In this document: positions 53,821 through 61,597 of the stretch, one piece after another
Numbering within the stretch: the first letter of the stretch is position 1
Layout: every line of letters starts with the position of its first letter
DNA from: Candidatus Acidulodesulfobacterium acidiphilum
GTDB taxonomy: Bacteria; SZUA-79; Acidulodesulfobacterales; Acidulodesulfobacteraceae
Assembly: GCA_008534395.1 (NCBI GenBank)
Contig: SHMQ01000006.1
Coordinates: forward strand, 1-64,000
Direction: 5' to 3'
DNA: 64,000 bases
Position numbers and translations under genes: made by a program
Notes under the pieces: model-generated
Seen by the model: only the letters and a program-made list of their open reading frames with translations
The model's database searches: none
Told to the model about the DNA's origin: nothing

Positions 53821-54237
53821 TTACTTTACCTTATCGGCTATTTCTACCCTCACCGGCTTTTGCGCAGCATGAGGATGCTCTTCGCCTTCGTATATTTTAA
53901 CTTTTTTTATTACCGCGTCGGACAGTTTATTCTTCGGAAGCATTCCTTTTATAGCCGAAAGCAGAGGATACGAATGGTCTTTTTTTACCATATCTCTATA
54001 TTTGAACGTCTTAAGTCCTCCCGGATAACCGCTGTGAAAATGGTACTCTTTGTCTTCGGTTTTTTTTCCGGTTAATTTAGCTTTGGCGCTGTTTATTATT
54101 ATAACGAAATCTCCGTTGTCGGCATACGGCGTCCAGTCCGCTTTATCTTTGCCCATAAGCCTGTTGGCCGTAAAACTTGCTACTCTTCCAAGGCTTATAT
54201 CTTTTGCGTCAACCAATATCCACTTGCTTTCAGTCAT
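53821..54237 (-). CDS. rplM: 50S ribosomal protein L13
   Basis: 138 residues. Start WILVDAKDISLGRVAS, then NGDFVIIINSAKAKLTGKK and the conserved AIKGMLPKNKL; complete. It leads the rplM-rpsI-argC unit and has a recognisable promoter upstream. Confidence 0.98.
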   Translation of the reverse strand: MTESKWILVDAKDISLGRVASFTANRLMGKDKADWTPYADNGDFVIIINSAKAKLTGKKTEDKEYHFHSGYPGGLKTFKYRDMVKKDHSYPLLSAIKGMLPKNKLSDAVIKKVKIYEGEEHPHAAQKPVRVEIADKVK

Positions 54238-54298
54238 TCAAAATCTCCCGAAATAAAATATAAAATAATATATATGTATAATTTAAGCGTAGTTTTAT

Positions 54299-54327
54299 AT
54301 TATTAAATAATTATGCTTTTTTGTCAA
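54299..54327 (-). promoter_or_regulatory. Sigma-70 promoter of rplM-rpsI-argC
   Basis: On the minus strand: TTGACA (54322-54327), 17-base spacer, AATAAT (54299-54304) followed by TATAAAA. It lies about 65 bases before the rplM start. Confidence 0.5.
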
Positions 54328-54395
54328 GATTTTTTTTATGCTTGTCATTTAAATTTTAAAACCGAACCATTTTTATATAATTTAAATTTTAAAAC

Positions 54396-54483
54396 GAAAA
54401 AGGTGTCAGATTTATTTTACGCAACATCTTTTATCGTTAATTGTTCATTTTAGTATGCGTAAAATAAATCTGACACCTTTTTC
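54396..54483. repeat. Family A inverted repeat, copy A6
   Basis: Perfect 28-base arms (54396-54423 and 54456-54483), GAAAAAGGTGTCAGATT...ACGCA; the interior ATCTTTTATCGTTAATTGTT is the reverse of that in A2 and A4 and the same as A7. It starts 18 bases after the HPP gene stop codon. Confidence 0.9.
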
Positions 54484-54501
54484 TAGTTGACTTTTTCTAT
54501 C

Positions 54502-55050
54502 TTACCACCAATATTCCGGATATTTCCTGTATTTAGAAAAATTATTTACTACTACTGCGACTATTAATAGTATTAACGCTCCCAAACCTACCGGCATCAG
54601 CGGATAAAGAAAACCAAGCTTATAAATTCCTTTACCCCCTATAACCGCTATTAAAGCAGTGGCACCCCCTGGAGGGTGAAGGGTTTTAGTGGCATGCATA
54701 AGCATAATTGCAAACGAAACCGCCACCGCGGCCGCTAAAGGCATATTTATATGACCGAGCAGTTTATAGCTTGCGACTCCTACAAAACCTGAAAGAATAT
54801 GACCGCCCATAAGATTTCTCGGCTGTGCGAGAGGGGTTTTAATAGCGCCGTATATAAGAACCGCCGACGCTCCGAAAGAACCTATAAGTAAAGTCAAGTC
54901 GTACGGATTGAAAAATTTTGCGGATATATATGCAACCACGCCTATACCGATTATAGAAGCTAAACCCGACCAAAAGATTACGTGCAGGCTTATGGTAGTT
55001 GCGTTTTCTCCTCCGCCTTTCATTCTGTCAAAGTATTCTTTAATCCACAT
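54502..55050 (-). CDS. HPP-family integral membrane protein
   Basis: 182 residues with four hydrophobic helices after a short cytoplasmic N-terminus; signatures AQPRNLMGGHILSGFVGV and THPPGGATALIAVIG-like LHPPGGATALIAVIGG are those of the HPP family (Pfam HPP). Some cyanobacterial members move nitrite, but most are uncharacterised. It lies 43 bases after a CBS-domain gene; in many bacteria HPP and CBS domains are fused in one protein, so the two here probably work together. Confidence 0.9.
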   Translation of the reverse strand: MWIKEYFDRMKGGGENATTISLHVIFWSGLASIIGIGVVAYISAKFFNPYDLTLLIGSFGASAVLIYGAIKTPLAQPRNLMGGHILSGFVGVASYKLLGHINMPLAAAVAVSFAIMLMHATKTLHPPGGATALIAVIGGKGIYKLGFLYPLMPVGLGALILLIVAVVVNNFSKYRKYPEYWW

Positions 55051-55093
55051 TTTAGTTTCCCCGCTATAATTATAGTTAATTTTATTTATTTTT

Positions 55094-55699
55094 TTAATTT
55101 TTATCGATATGTTTTATTATATCCGTCATAGATATTACGCCGGCGAGTTTTCCGTTAATATCGACGACCGGCATAACTTTTATGCGTTTTTCGTTAAATA
55201 CCGACGCCGCTTTTTTAATACACGTGTCCGTCGATACGGTAATTGCGGGCGAAGTCATAATATCTTTAACATTTTTGGCATCGATAGTTCTTTGAGAATG
55301 AGGGGTAGGCTCGCCTATAAGGTGTCTTACCAAATCTTTAAACGTGTGTTTTTTTATGACTCCCGCGCTGGTTAAGATATCGGAATCGGACAGAAATCCG
55401 ACGACTGCGTTTTCGTCGTTAACTACCGGAGCGCATGTCAGCCTTTTTTCCGCAAGCAGATTCATTGCATCGTGTATTCCAGAATTTTCATGCACTGAAA
55501 CCGCATTTTTCGACATCACTTTATCGACGGTAATGCCATGAACTTTATCCTTCGCCAGCGCAAACGCATCTTTGTAAATTTTAATGAAATCGCCCAAAGA
55601 TATATCGATGTAAGTTTTGTGTTTTTCGAATGCTTCCCTGATATCTTCTTCGGTCACTTCTATGCAGCTTTTTTCTTTTTCTTCGTTTAAGTTTTCCAT
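55094..55699 (-). CDS. CBS-domain pair protein, partner of HPP
   Basis: 201 residues. An N-terminal helical part (about 1-60) is followed by two CBS domains: VDKVMSKNAVSVHENSGIHDAMNLLAEKRLTCAPVV and VKDIMTSPAITVSTDTCIKKAASVFNEKRIKVMPVV (key motifs only: VMSKNAVSV, CAPVV, IMTSPAITV, VMPVV). CBS pairs bind adenine nucleotides and control attached or partner domains. The downstream HPP gene suggests a split version of the common HPP-CBS fusion, giving nucleotide-gated transport. Inference only. Confidence 0.88.
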   Translation of the reverse strand: MENLNEEKEKSCIEVTEEDIREAFEKHKTYIDISLGDFIKIYKDAFALAKDKVHGITVDKVMSKNAVSVHENSGIHDAMNLLAEKRLTCAPVVNDENAVVGFLSDSDILTSAGVIKKHTFKDLVRHLIGEPTPHSQRTIDAKNVKDIMTSPAITVSTDTCIKKAASVFNEKRIKVMPVVDINGKLAGVISMTDIIKHIDKN

Positions 55700-55815
55700 A
55701 ATTTTTTCCTCAATTTTTAAAATTAAATTAGGGGATTTTTATTGTTTATTTATATTGTATGTTTTATTTAATATTAGCAAACGGTATATTTTTAATATAT
55801 GACTTATGTCACAAA

Positions 55816-56967
55816 TTAAAAATTATTTTTATTTTGAAGGAGAATTTTTTCTACGGAAATATCTTTTATGTCGGATGCCTTATACATTCTTATCGCTCCG
55901 AAACTGCATATATCCTTGCAAAGACCGCAGGAAGTACAAAAAAACGGCTCAAGCGATATTTTGTTTTCCTTAAAAATTAATGCGCCGGCAGGACACATTT
56001 CCCAGCAGTTAGAGCAAAAGACGCAATTTTCGTTTATTTTAGGCAGTTTTATATTAAAAAGCGGCACCAACTCTTTGTTTTCCTTCAAAAACTTATAAAT
56101 TTTTTTCTGCCTTTTTAATAACGAATAATTTATGTTTTTATCGTTTTTTCCGGCAGGAATGAATTGGGAATATAGTTCGGATAAAGGAAGGTCTTCGATA
56201 GAAACGTTTTCTGCGAGCTTTTTTGCGTTGTCTTTCAAACTTTTAAACGAATTTTTAAAAAACTCTCTTCGGTCTAACGTCCCCGCAGTTTTAACCCCGC
56301 CGGCGTTTTCAATACTTCTTTTATCCTTTTCGCTATCTGATGCTTTATCTCCGGTATGATTAAAATTATATACCCTTTTCTCTTTGTTATGCTTTTCCTC
56401 AAACTCTTTAAAATTAAAATCCTCCGCGTTAATTTCCTTAAAAGCGTTTTCTTCGTTTAAAAACTTTGTTATTTCGTTTATTCTTTTGATTTTTTTATTA
56501 TGAAAATATTTAAGCCTGCATGATTTGCAGTCGGACGAAACGAATGTTATGTCAAATCTATTTTTTAAGGAAGAAATTATATCTACGTCTTCTAATTCGT
56601 AAATACATTTTATAAGGTAATTAGCGCCGGCCGCGGAAATTTTAAAATTTTTAAAATATTTTTCGGTTTTACCGCAAAAATAAAAATTCTTTAAATTTTT
56701 ATCGGCTTCATCTTTCTTATTCTTATTCTTAACGTAAAAAACGGAATTAGGGCATAAGTAAAGACAAGCGTTGCAGTTTGAGCAGTTTTCCAGAATATTG
56801 ATTTCGGCATCGGTTATTTTTATAGATAAATCGGGACATCTTTCTATGCATTCATAGCAGCCCGCCATAGGGGTTTTAAGCCTGACGCAAAAATCGGAAT
56901 TTATCAAAATCCGTCCGTCATCTGCGCGTGCGTTTAAAAATTTATCCAGCAGATTCAGAATATTCAT
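55816..56967 (-). CDS. Polyferredoxin-like protein with split 4Fe-4S pairs
   Basis: 383 residues, family not recognised. Two N-terminal cluster motifs (CVRLKTPMAGCYECIERCP, a spaced variant, and CSNCNACLYLCP) are separated from two C-terminal motifs (CVFCSNCWEMCP and CTSCGLCKDIC) by about 240 residues. The middle contains a Lys/Glu-rich spacer, SSDCKSCRLKYF, and RREFFKNSFKSL, which resembles a Tat motif but is internal. No membrane helix. The start overlaps the dus gene by 26 bases. In the operon mobB-dus-polyferredoxin, it may support a molybdoenzyme such as a formate dehydrogenase or its maturation; this is inference. Confidence 0.75.
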   Translation of the reverse strand: MNILNLLDKFLNARADDGRILINSDFCVRLKTPMAGCYECIERCPDLSIKITDAEINILENCSNCNACLYLCPNSVFYVKNKNKKDEADKNLKNFYFCGKTEKYFKNFKISAAGANYLIKCIYELEDVDIISSLKNRFDITFVSSDCKSCRLKYFHNKKIKRINEITKFLNEENAFKEINAEDFNFKEFEEKHNKEKRVYNFNHTGDKASDSEKDKRSIENAGGVKTAGTLDRREFFKNSFKSLKDNAKKLAENVSIEDLPLSELYSQFIPAGKNDKNINYSLLKRQKKIYKFLKENKELVPLFNIKLPKINENCVFCSNCWEMCPAGALIFKENKISLEPFFCTSCGLCKDICSFGAIRMYKASDIKDISVEKILLQNKNNF

Positions 56968-57940
56968 TAGACGCTACTTGTGTTCTAAGCATTTTTAAAA
57001 TTTCGTCCGTCTCTTTTCCGCTTTTTGCGCTATTGACTGACGCCCTTAGTTCTTTGGAGCCTTTGAATCCCTTTAAAAAATTATAAAGATGCGGTTTAAT
57101 AATGTTACATCCTCTTGTTTCACCGTAAAAAGAAGATATTTCTTCGTTTAATTCAAGCAGTATATCTATTTTATCAGTCATATCCGTTTCTTTTTTTTCA
57201 GTCTGCCCCTGTCCGCCGGCATCCGATATATTTGCATAATCCCTGAATATCCATGGTTTACCTGCGGCTCCCCTTGCGAACATAATTCCGTCGGCGCCGG
57301 TATAACTCATCGTATTCAAGGCATCGTCCGCCGTAAATATGTCGCCGCTTGCATAAACTGGAATGCTAACTAATTCCTTAAGTTTTTTAGTCTGGGAATG
57401 GTCCGCCGTTCCGCCGAACATCTGAGAGCGCGTCCTCGGATGAAAAAAAAGAGCATTTATACCGGAATCTTCGGCAATTTTTCCTATCTCGACAAAATTT
57501 ACCGAATTAAAATCGAAACCGCTTCTAAATTTTACGGTGAAAAAAGCGTCTTTGACCGATTTTCTGACGGAAGCTGCTATGTCCGCAAAAAGAGCGGAAT
57601 CTTTTAATAATGCGCTTCCGGCGCCGGTTTTAACAACCTTTTTAACCGGACAGCCGGCATTTATGTCTATAACCTTAAACCCTTGATCGAATGCTTTTTT
57701 AGCGGCTTCCGACAATACGGCGGCAGAATTGCCGAATAACTGAATGCCCGTTTTTGAAATACCGCTTCCGGTTTCAAGAAGTTCAAGCGTTTTCTTATCA
57801 TTGCGCAAAAAACCTTCGGCGCTTATCATCTCCGTAAAAGAAAATTCCGCCCCGTATTTCAGGCATATTTTCCTGAAAGGATATCCCGTAATCCCCGCCA
57901 TGGGTGCCAAAATACTTCTGCCGAGGCTGATTTCTCTCAT
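56942..57940 (-). CDS. dusB: tRNA-dihydrouridine synthase (DusB-like)
   Basis: 332 residues. FMN-binding TIM barrel with LAPMAGITGYPFRKICLKYGAE, FTEMISAEG, the catalytic cysteine in DINAGCPVKKVVKTGAGSALL, FHPRTRSQMFGG and YASGDIFTADDA. It reduces uridines in tRNA D-loops. It begins eight bases after mobB and overlaps the polyferredoxin gene, so the three are co-transcribed. Confidence 0.93.
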   Translation of the reverse strand: MREISLGRSILAPMAGITGYPFRKICLKYGAEFSFTEMISAEGFLRNDKKTLELLETGSGISKTGIQLFGNSAAVLSEAAKKAFDQGFKVIDINAGCPVKKVVKTGAGSALLKDSALFADIAASVRKSVKDAFFTVKFRSGFDFNSVNFVEIGKIAEDSGINALFFHPRTRSQMFGGTADHSQTKKLKELVSIPVYASGDIFTADDALNTMSYTGADGIMFARGAAGKPWIFRDYANISDAGGQGQTEKKETDMTDKIDILLELNEEISSFYGETRGCNIIKPHLYNFLKGFKGSKELRASVNSAKSGKETDEILKMLRTQVASNEYSESAG

Positions 57941-57948
57941 ATGCTTAT

Positions 57949-58491
57949 TTATATATTATAATTAGTCAGAATAATCTCTTTTTCTATAAAATCAGATATT
58001 TTTTCTGCGTCGTTAATATTTATTTGAGGAACGCTCAAACCGCTTATCGGCTCATCGGCGCAGACAAGAATAAGGTTAGGGTCGTTTTTAAATCTTAATT
58101 CTAAACCGCCTGCATCTTTTCTCGCAAGCTCAACTTTTTTTATGCCGAGTTCTTTAAAACCCTCTACTATAACTATGTCGGATCCTTTAAAAAAATTAGA
58201 TTTTAAAAGGTCTATGTTGATATCGGCGGACGTCTCTATATCGCTGAAAAATGAAATTTTTTCTTTAGATATAAGCATTGTTGAAAATGCTCCGGCATTT
58301 TTATGCCTCCAAGAATCTTTCCCTTCCTTATCGGCAGAAACGTTATGGTCGGTGTGTTTTATAGAAGAGACTTTATATCCCTTTTGAGACAGTATTTTTA
58401 TTATTTTTTCTAATAAAGTCGTCTTACCCGTACCCGACCTTGCCAGAAAAGAAACGACTGCAGGAATTTTATCGCTTTTTGTTTTAATCAT
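57949..58491 (-). CDS. mobB: MobB, molybdopterin-guanine dinucleotide synthesis adaptor
   Basis: 180 residues. P-loop SGTGKTTLLEKIIKIL, SSIKHTDHNVSADKEGKDSWRHKNAGA with KHxxH/KD-S-rhk-aGA pattern, and VIVEGFKELGIKKVEL. MobB is a GTP-binding partner of MobA in adding GMP to molybdopterin. No mobA is in the window. It leads mobB-dus-polyferredoxin. The preceding composite element places TGTTATAAT on the minus strand about 150 bases upstream. Confidence 0.95.
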   Translation of the reverse strand: MIKTKSDKIPAVVSFLARSGTGKTTLLEKIIKILSQKGYKVSSIKHTDHNVSADKEGKDSWRHKNAGAFSTMLISKEKISFFSDIETSADINIDLLKSNFFKGSDIVIVEGFKELGIKKVELARKDAGGLELRFKNDPNLILVCADEPISGLSVPQININDAEKISDFIEKEIILTNYNI

Positions 58492-58532
58492 AAATTTTTA
58501 CCGTTTGTAAGTATTTTCATCCTGTATTAGAA

Positions 58533-58621
58533 GAAAAAGATGTCAGATTAATTTTACGCAAAATCTTTTATCGTTAATTGTTTCTTTCGGTATGCGTAAA
58601 ATAAAATCTGACGCCTTTTTC
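58533..58621. repeat. Family A inverted repeat, copy A7
   Basis: Arms GAAAAAGATGTCAGATTAATTT.. and ..AAATCTGACGCCTTTTTC, with G-to-A and A-to-G changes at the opposite positions of one base pair (GATGTC with GACGCC), and interior ATCTTTTATCGTTAATTGTTTC. The only copy not downstream of a gene. Confidence 0.85.
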
Positions 58622-58639
58622 TGACAAATCTTTCTAATC

Positions 58640-58648
58640 ATTATAACA
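58640..58648 (-). promoter_or_regulatory. Extended -10 promoter motif ahead of mobB
   Basis: TGTTATAAT on the minus strand, the same nonamer as at 41044-41052, pointing toward mobB across the family A hairpin. Confidence 0.4.
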
Positions 58649-58784
58649 TATCCAAGAAGTTTTTGTCGTTCTATTGCAGGATTAAAGCAGTATTTGTATG
58701 TATAAAGCATATTGATGTATAATATAAAATCGTAAAAATTAGAACACGACGTAAAAGCATTTATTAATAATTATAACATAATTA

Positions 58785-58827
58785 ATTAATTACAGGGACA
58801 GAATTCAATTCTGCCCCTGTAATTAAT
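58785..58827. repeat. Family B palindrome, copy B5 (extended)
   Basis: ATTAATTACAGGG and CCCTGTAATTAAT arms around CAGAATTCAATTCTG with one A-C mismatch. It ends about 20 bases before the ATPase ATG and so lies in its leader RNA. Confidence 0.8.
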
Positions 58828-58847
58828 TGGAAAGGATAAAGGATAAA

Positions 58848-61178
58848 ATGGATATGGACAAAGAAATAAAAGGGCTATCGTCTTCCGAAGCCGAAGAGTT
58901 AACTAAAAGGTACGGCTTAAACGAAATAAAAGAGAAAAAAAAGCATCCGGTTGAAATTTTTCTATTAAAATTTTGGAATCCTGTAGCATGGATGCTGGAG
59001 TTTACTTTTATAATCGAATTAATATTAGGAAAAAACATAGAAGCATATATTATTATCGGTTTAATCTTATTTAACGCTATTATATCGTTTCAACAGGAGA
59101 ACAAGGCGGAAAAAGCTCTGGAGCTTTTAAAAAAACAGTTAAAAATTATATCAAAGGTTTTAAGGGATGGAAAGTGGATCAAATTAAGCGCCGAACAATT
59201 AGTTCCAGGCGATATAATTCATGTAAGAATGGGTGATTTGGTTCCGGCGGATACCGAAATTATTTCCGGAAACGTATTGGTCGACCAGTCGGCATTAACC
59301 GGAGAATCACAGCCGGTGGACAGAAACGAAGGCGGACTTATATATTCCGGTTCAGTCATTAAAAGAGGGGAAGCCACCTGCAAGGTTACGGCGACCGGAG
59401 AAAAAAGCTATTTCGGGAAAACGGCGGAACTTATAAAATCGGCAAAAACTAAGGGTCACATAGAAGAATTAATTCTAAAAATCGTACGCTATTTTATTAT
59501 GATTGACGGCATTCTCGTAGTTTTAATACTTGCATACGCCCTTATATACAAATTGAATTTTGCCGAAATGCTGCCTTTTGCTTTAATCCTCTTAGTAGCG
59601 TCTATACCGGTCGCCCTGCCGGTTACTTTTACTTTGGCTACGGCGCTTGCTTCTATGGAACTTGCAAGCAGGGGAATATTGGTAACGCATCTTTCTGCAA
59701 TAGAAGATATTGCCTCTATGGAAGAATTATGTTCCGATAAAACAGGCACATTAACGGCAAATAAACTTTCTCTTACAGCTTTTAAACCGCTTGAACCTTT
59801 CGGCGAAAATGAACTTTTTGCATACGCAGCGGCGGCATCGGACGAGTCTACGCAGGACCCGATAGATTTATCCATACTGTCTTATATAAAAAACAATAAA
59901 TTAAATCTGCCTGAAATAGGAAAAACAGTTAAATTTATACCTTTTGACCCGCAGACTAAAAGAGCCGAAGCAGTAATGGAAACATACAAAAACGGAGAAA
60001 AAAATTTAATAACGTCCATAAAAGGTTCTCCTATAATAGTCGCAAAAAATTTGGATGAAACCGGAGCTAAAATATTGTCGGAAGAATCGGAAAAATTAGA
60101 GGCTATGGGGTATCGGGTAATAGCTGTAACGATAAAAAACGAAGAAAATAAATATTTTCCGGTGGGAATCCTTGGACTGTCCGACCCTCCAAGGGACGAC
60201 TCTAAAGAACTGCTAAAAGAACTTAAAGATTTAGGAATAAGGGTTAGAATGGTAACCGGCGATACGGAGCTTACGGCTAAAACGACTGCCCGCTTAATAG
60301 GACTTGGAGACGGCGTATGCACGAAGGAAAAATTTAAAAATCCATCCGGTTGCGATGTGTTTGCGGGAGTTTTCCCTGAAGACAAGTTTCATCTCGTACA
60401 GGGTTTGCAGAAACTAAAAAAGATTACAGGAATGACCGGCGACGGAGTAAACGATGCGCCTGCGCTTAAACAGGCGGAGGTCGGCATTGCCGTAGCTAAT
60501 GCTACGGACGTTGCAAAGGCATCGGCTAGCCTGATATTGACGGAACCGGGTCTTGCAAATATCGTGGATGCCGTAAAATACGGCAGAATGGTATACAGGA
60601 GAATGCTTACTTATACTTTAAATAAAATATCAAAAACCTTTCAGGTTGCTCTTTTTTTGAGTTTAGGTCTTATATTTTTCGGGAAGTTCGTTACTACCCC
60701 GAAACTTATTCTTATACTGATTTTTGCTAACGATTTTGTAACTATGTCCATAGCTAAAGACAATGCCGTATATTCCAATAAACCTGATAAATGGAAAATA
60801 AAACTTATAGTATCGGCATCTCTTATAATAGCAGGGGCATGGCTGATTTATTCTTTTATTTCATATTATATAGGATATTACGTTATAGGAATGAATATGC
60901 CGGAGGTTCAAACGTTTGCATTTTTATCGCTTGTATTCAGCGCACAGGCGACGGTATATTTAGTAAGGGAAGAACGTCATTTCTGGAGTTCTAAACCGGG
61001 AAACTATTTAATGCTGGCAAGCGCTTTAGATTTAATAATTATAACTTTAATGGCCGGTTTCGGCATACTTATGGCTAAAGTTCCTTTCACATATATATTT
61101 ATACTGCTTGTTGCAACTTTTATTTATATGGTTGCATTAGACTACGTCAAGAAACCCCTGATGGAAAAACTCAGATAA
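58848..61178 (+). CDS. Plasma-membrane H+-exporting P-type ATPase (type IIIA)
   Basis: 776 residues. Actuator motif ALTGESQPV, phosphorylation site LCSDKTGTLT (Asp297), nucleotide and hinge motifs GDTELTAKTTARLIG and MTGDGVNDAPALKQAEVGIAV, and membrane segment NDFVTMSIAKDNA typical of Pma1-type proton pumps. No N-terminal metal-binding domain. A function in proton export and pH homeostasis fits an acid-tolerant organism, but ion specificity is by family. The frame opens at a TTG (58827) inside the family B palindrome; ATG at 58848, with AAAGGATAAAGGATAAA before it, is preferred. Confidence 0.92.
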   Translation: MDMDKEIKGLSSSEAEELTKRYGLNEIKEKKKHPVEIFLLKFWNPVAWMLEFTFIIELILGKNIEAYIIIGLILFNAIISFQQENKAEKALELLKKQLKIISKVLRDGKWIKLSAEQLVPGDIIHVRMGDLVPADTEIISGNVLVDQSALTGESQPVDRNEGGLIYSGSVIKRGEATCKVTATGEKSYFGKTAELIKSAKTKGHIEELILKIVRYFIMIDGILVVLILAYALIYKLNFAEMLPFALILLVASIPVALPVTFTLATALASMELASRGILVTHLSAIEDIASMEELCSDKTGTLTANKLSLTAFKPLEPFGENELFAYAAAASDESTQDPIDLSILSYIKNNKLNLPEIGKTVKFIPFDPQTKRAEAVMETYKNGEKNLITSIKGSPIIVAKNLDETGAKILSEESEKLEAMGYRVIAVTIKNEENKYFPVGILGLSDPPRDDSKELLKELKDLGIRVRMVTGDTELTAKTTARLIGLGDGVCTKEKFKNPSGCDVFAGVFPEDKFHLVQGLQKLKKITGMTGDGVNDAPALKQAEVGIAVANATDVAKASASLILTEPGLANIVDAVKYGRMVYRRMLTYTLNKISKTFQVALFLSLGLIFFGKFVTTPKLILILIFANDFVTMSIAKDNAVYSNKPDKWKIKLIVSASLIIAGAWLIYSFISYYIGYYVIGMNMPEVQTFAFLSLVFSAQATVYLVREERHFWSSKPGNYLMLASALDLIIITLMAGFGILMAKVPFTYIFILLVATFIYMVALDYVKKPLMEKLR

Positions 61179-61180
61179 AC

Positions 61181-61295
61181 ACAGGGTCAGAATTCAATTC
61201 TGGCCCTGTCACAAATCGGAAAGTAAGGGGCAGAATTCAATTCTGACCCTGTCGCAAACTGGAAAATTGGAAAACAGGGACAGAATTTAATGCCC
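61181..61295. repeat. Tandem family B palindromes, copies B6, B7 and a truncated B8
   Basis: 61181-61209 (ACAGGGTC...GGCCCTGT), 61226-61250 (AGGGGCAG...CTGACCCT) and a half copy from 61275 (CAGGGACAGAATTTAAT), each with core GAATTCAATTC or its remnant. Copies are joined by related spacers (CACAAATCGGAAAGTA; CGCAAACTGGAAAATT). The array starts three bases after the ATPase stop and the last copy runs into the 3' end of the next minus-strand ORF. Confidence 0.8.
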
Positions 61296-61481
61296 GATGC
61301 TTAATGCGTAGTTGACGTATTTTATGAATTCTTCTTTCGTGGGGTAATTTTTAACGCCGATGTTAAAAACCTTCCTTTTCTTTTCATACCACTTATCGAA
61401 ATTTTCGGAAGATACGGAGCGCACTTCTATTAATAATTCTTCCAGTAAAACGGTAAGAGGTTTTTCGTTTTCGCTATTCAT
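61287..61481 (-). CDS. Hypothetical small protein
   Basis: 64 residues, acidic N-terminus (MNSENEKPLTVLLEELLIEV) then basic (WYEKKRKVFNIGVKNYPTKEEFIKYVNYALSIGH), predicted two or three helices, no membrane helix, no cysteine. Not recognised. Its last codons overlap the truncated palindrome B8. It stands alone between the convergent ATPase gene and the FAD oxidoreductase gene. Codon use resembles its neighbours, so a real gene is plausible. Confidence 0.5.
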   Translation of the reverse strand: MNSENEKPLTVLLEELLIEVRSVSSENFDKWYEKKRKVFNIGVKNYPTKEEFIKYVNYALSIGH

Positions 61482-61597
61482 AATTTATCACCGCTTTGTA
61501 TGCATAGTATATCTAAATTATATATTGTTAAATTAAATCTTCGACGTTAATAACATATTTTTTAACATATTAAGTATTTTAATATGTTAATTACCGG

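Larger units (their letters stand above)
58510..58690 (-). repeat. Long composite element (copy 2) enclosing family A, upstream of mobB
   Basis: Reverse-oriented relative of 41004-41213: outer end CCTGCAATAGAAC (minus strand, near 58667-58680), a stretch with ATATGTTATAATGATTAGAAA, the family A hairpin, and the far end CTAATACAGGATGAAAATAC. It lies in the 356-base divergent gap between mobB and the ATPase gene, which otherwise contains only family B copy B5. Confidence 0.7.

Noticed and set aside
58827-58847. TTG start for the proton ATPase
   Set aside because: It is inside the palindrome arm; ATG at 58848 is preceded by AAAGGATAAAGGA.
59489-60385. Two long minus-strand frames inside the ATPase gene
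   Set aside because: They are antisense shadows of a clearly conserved P-type ATPase.
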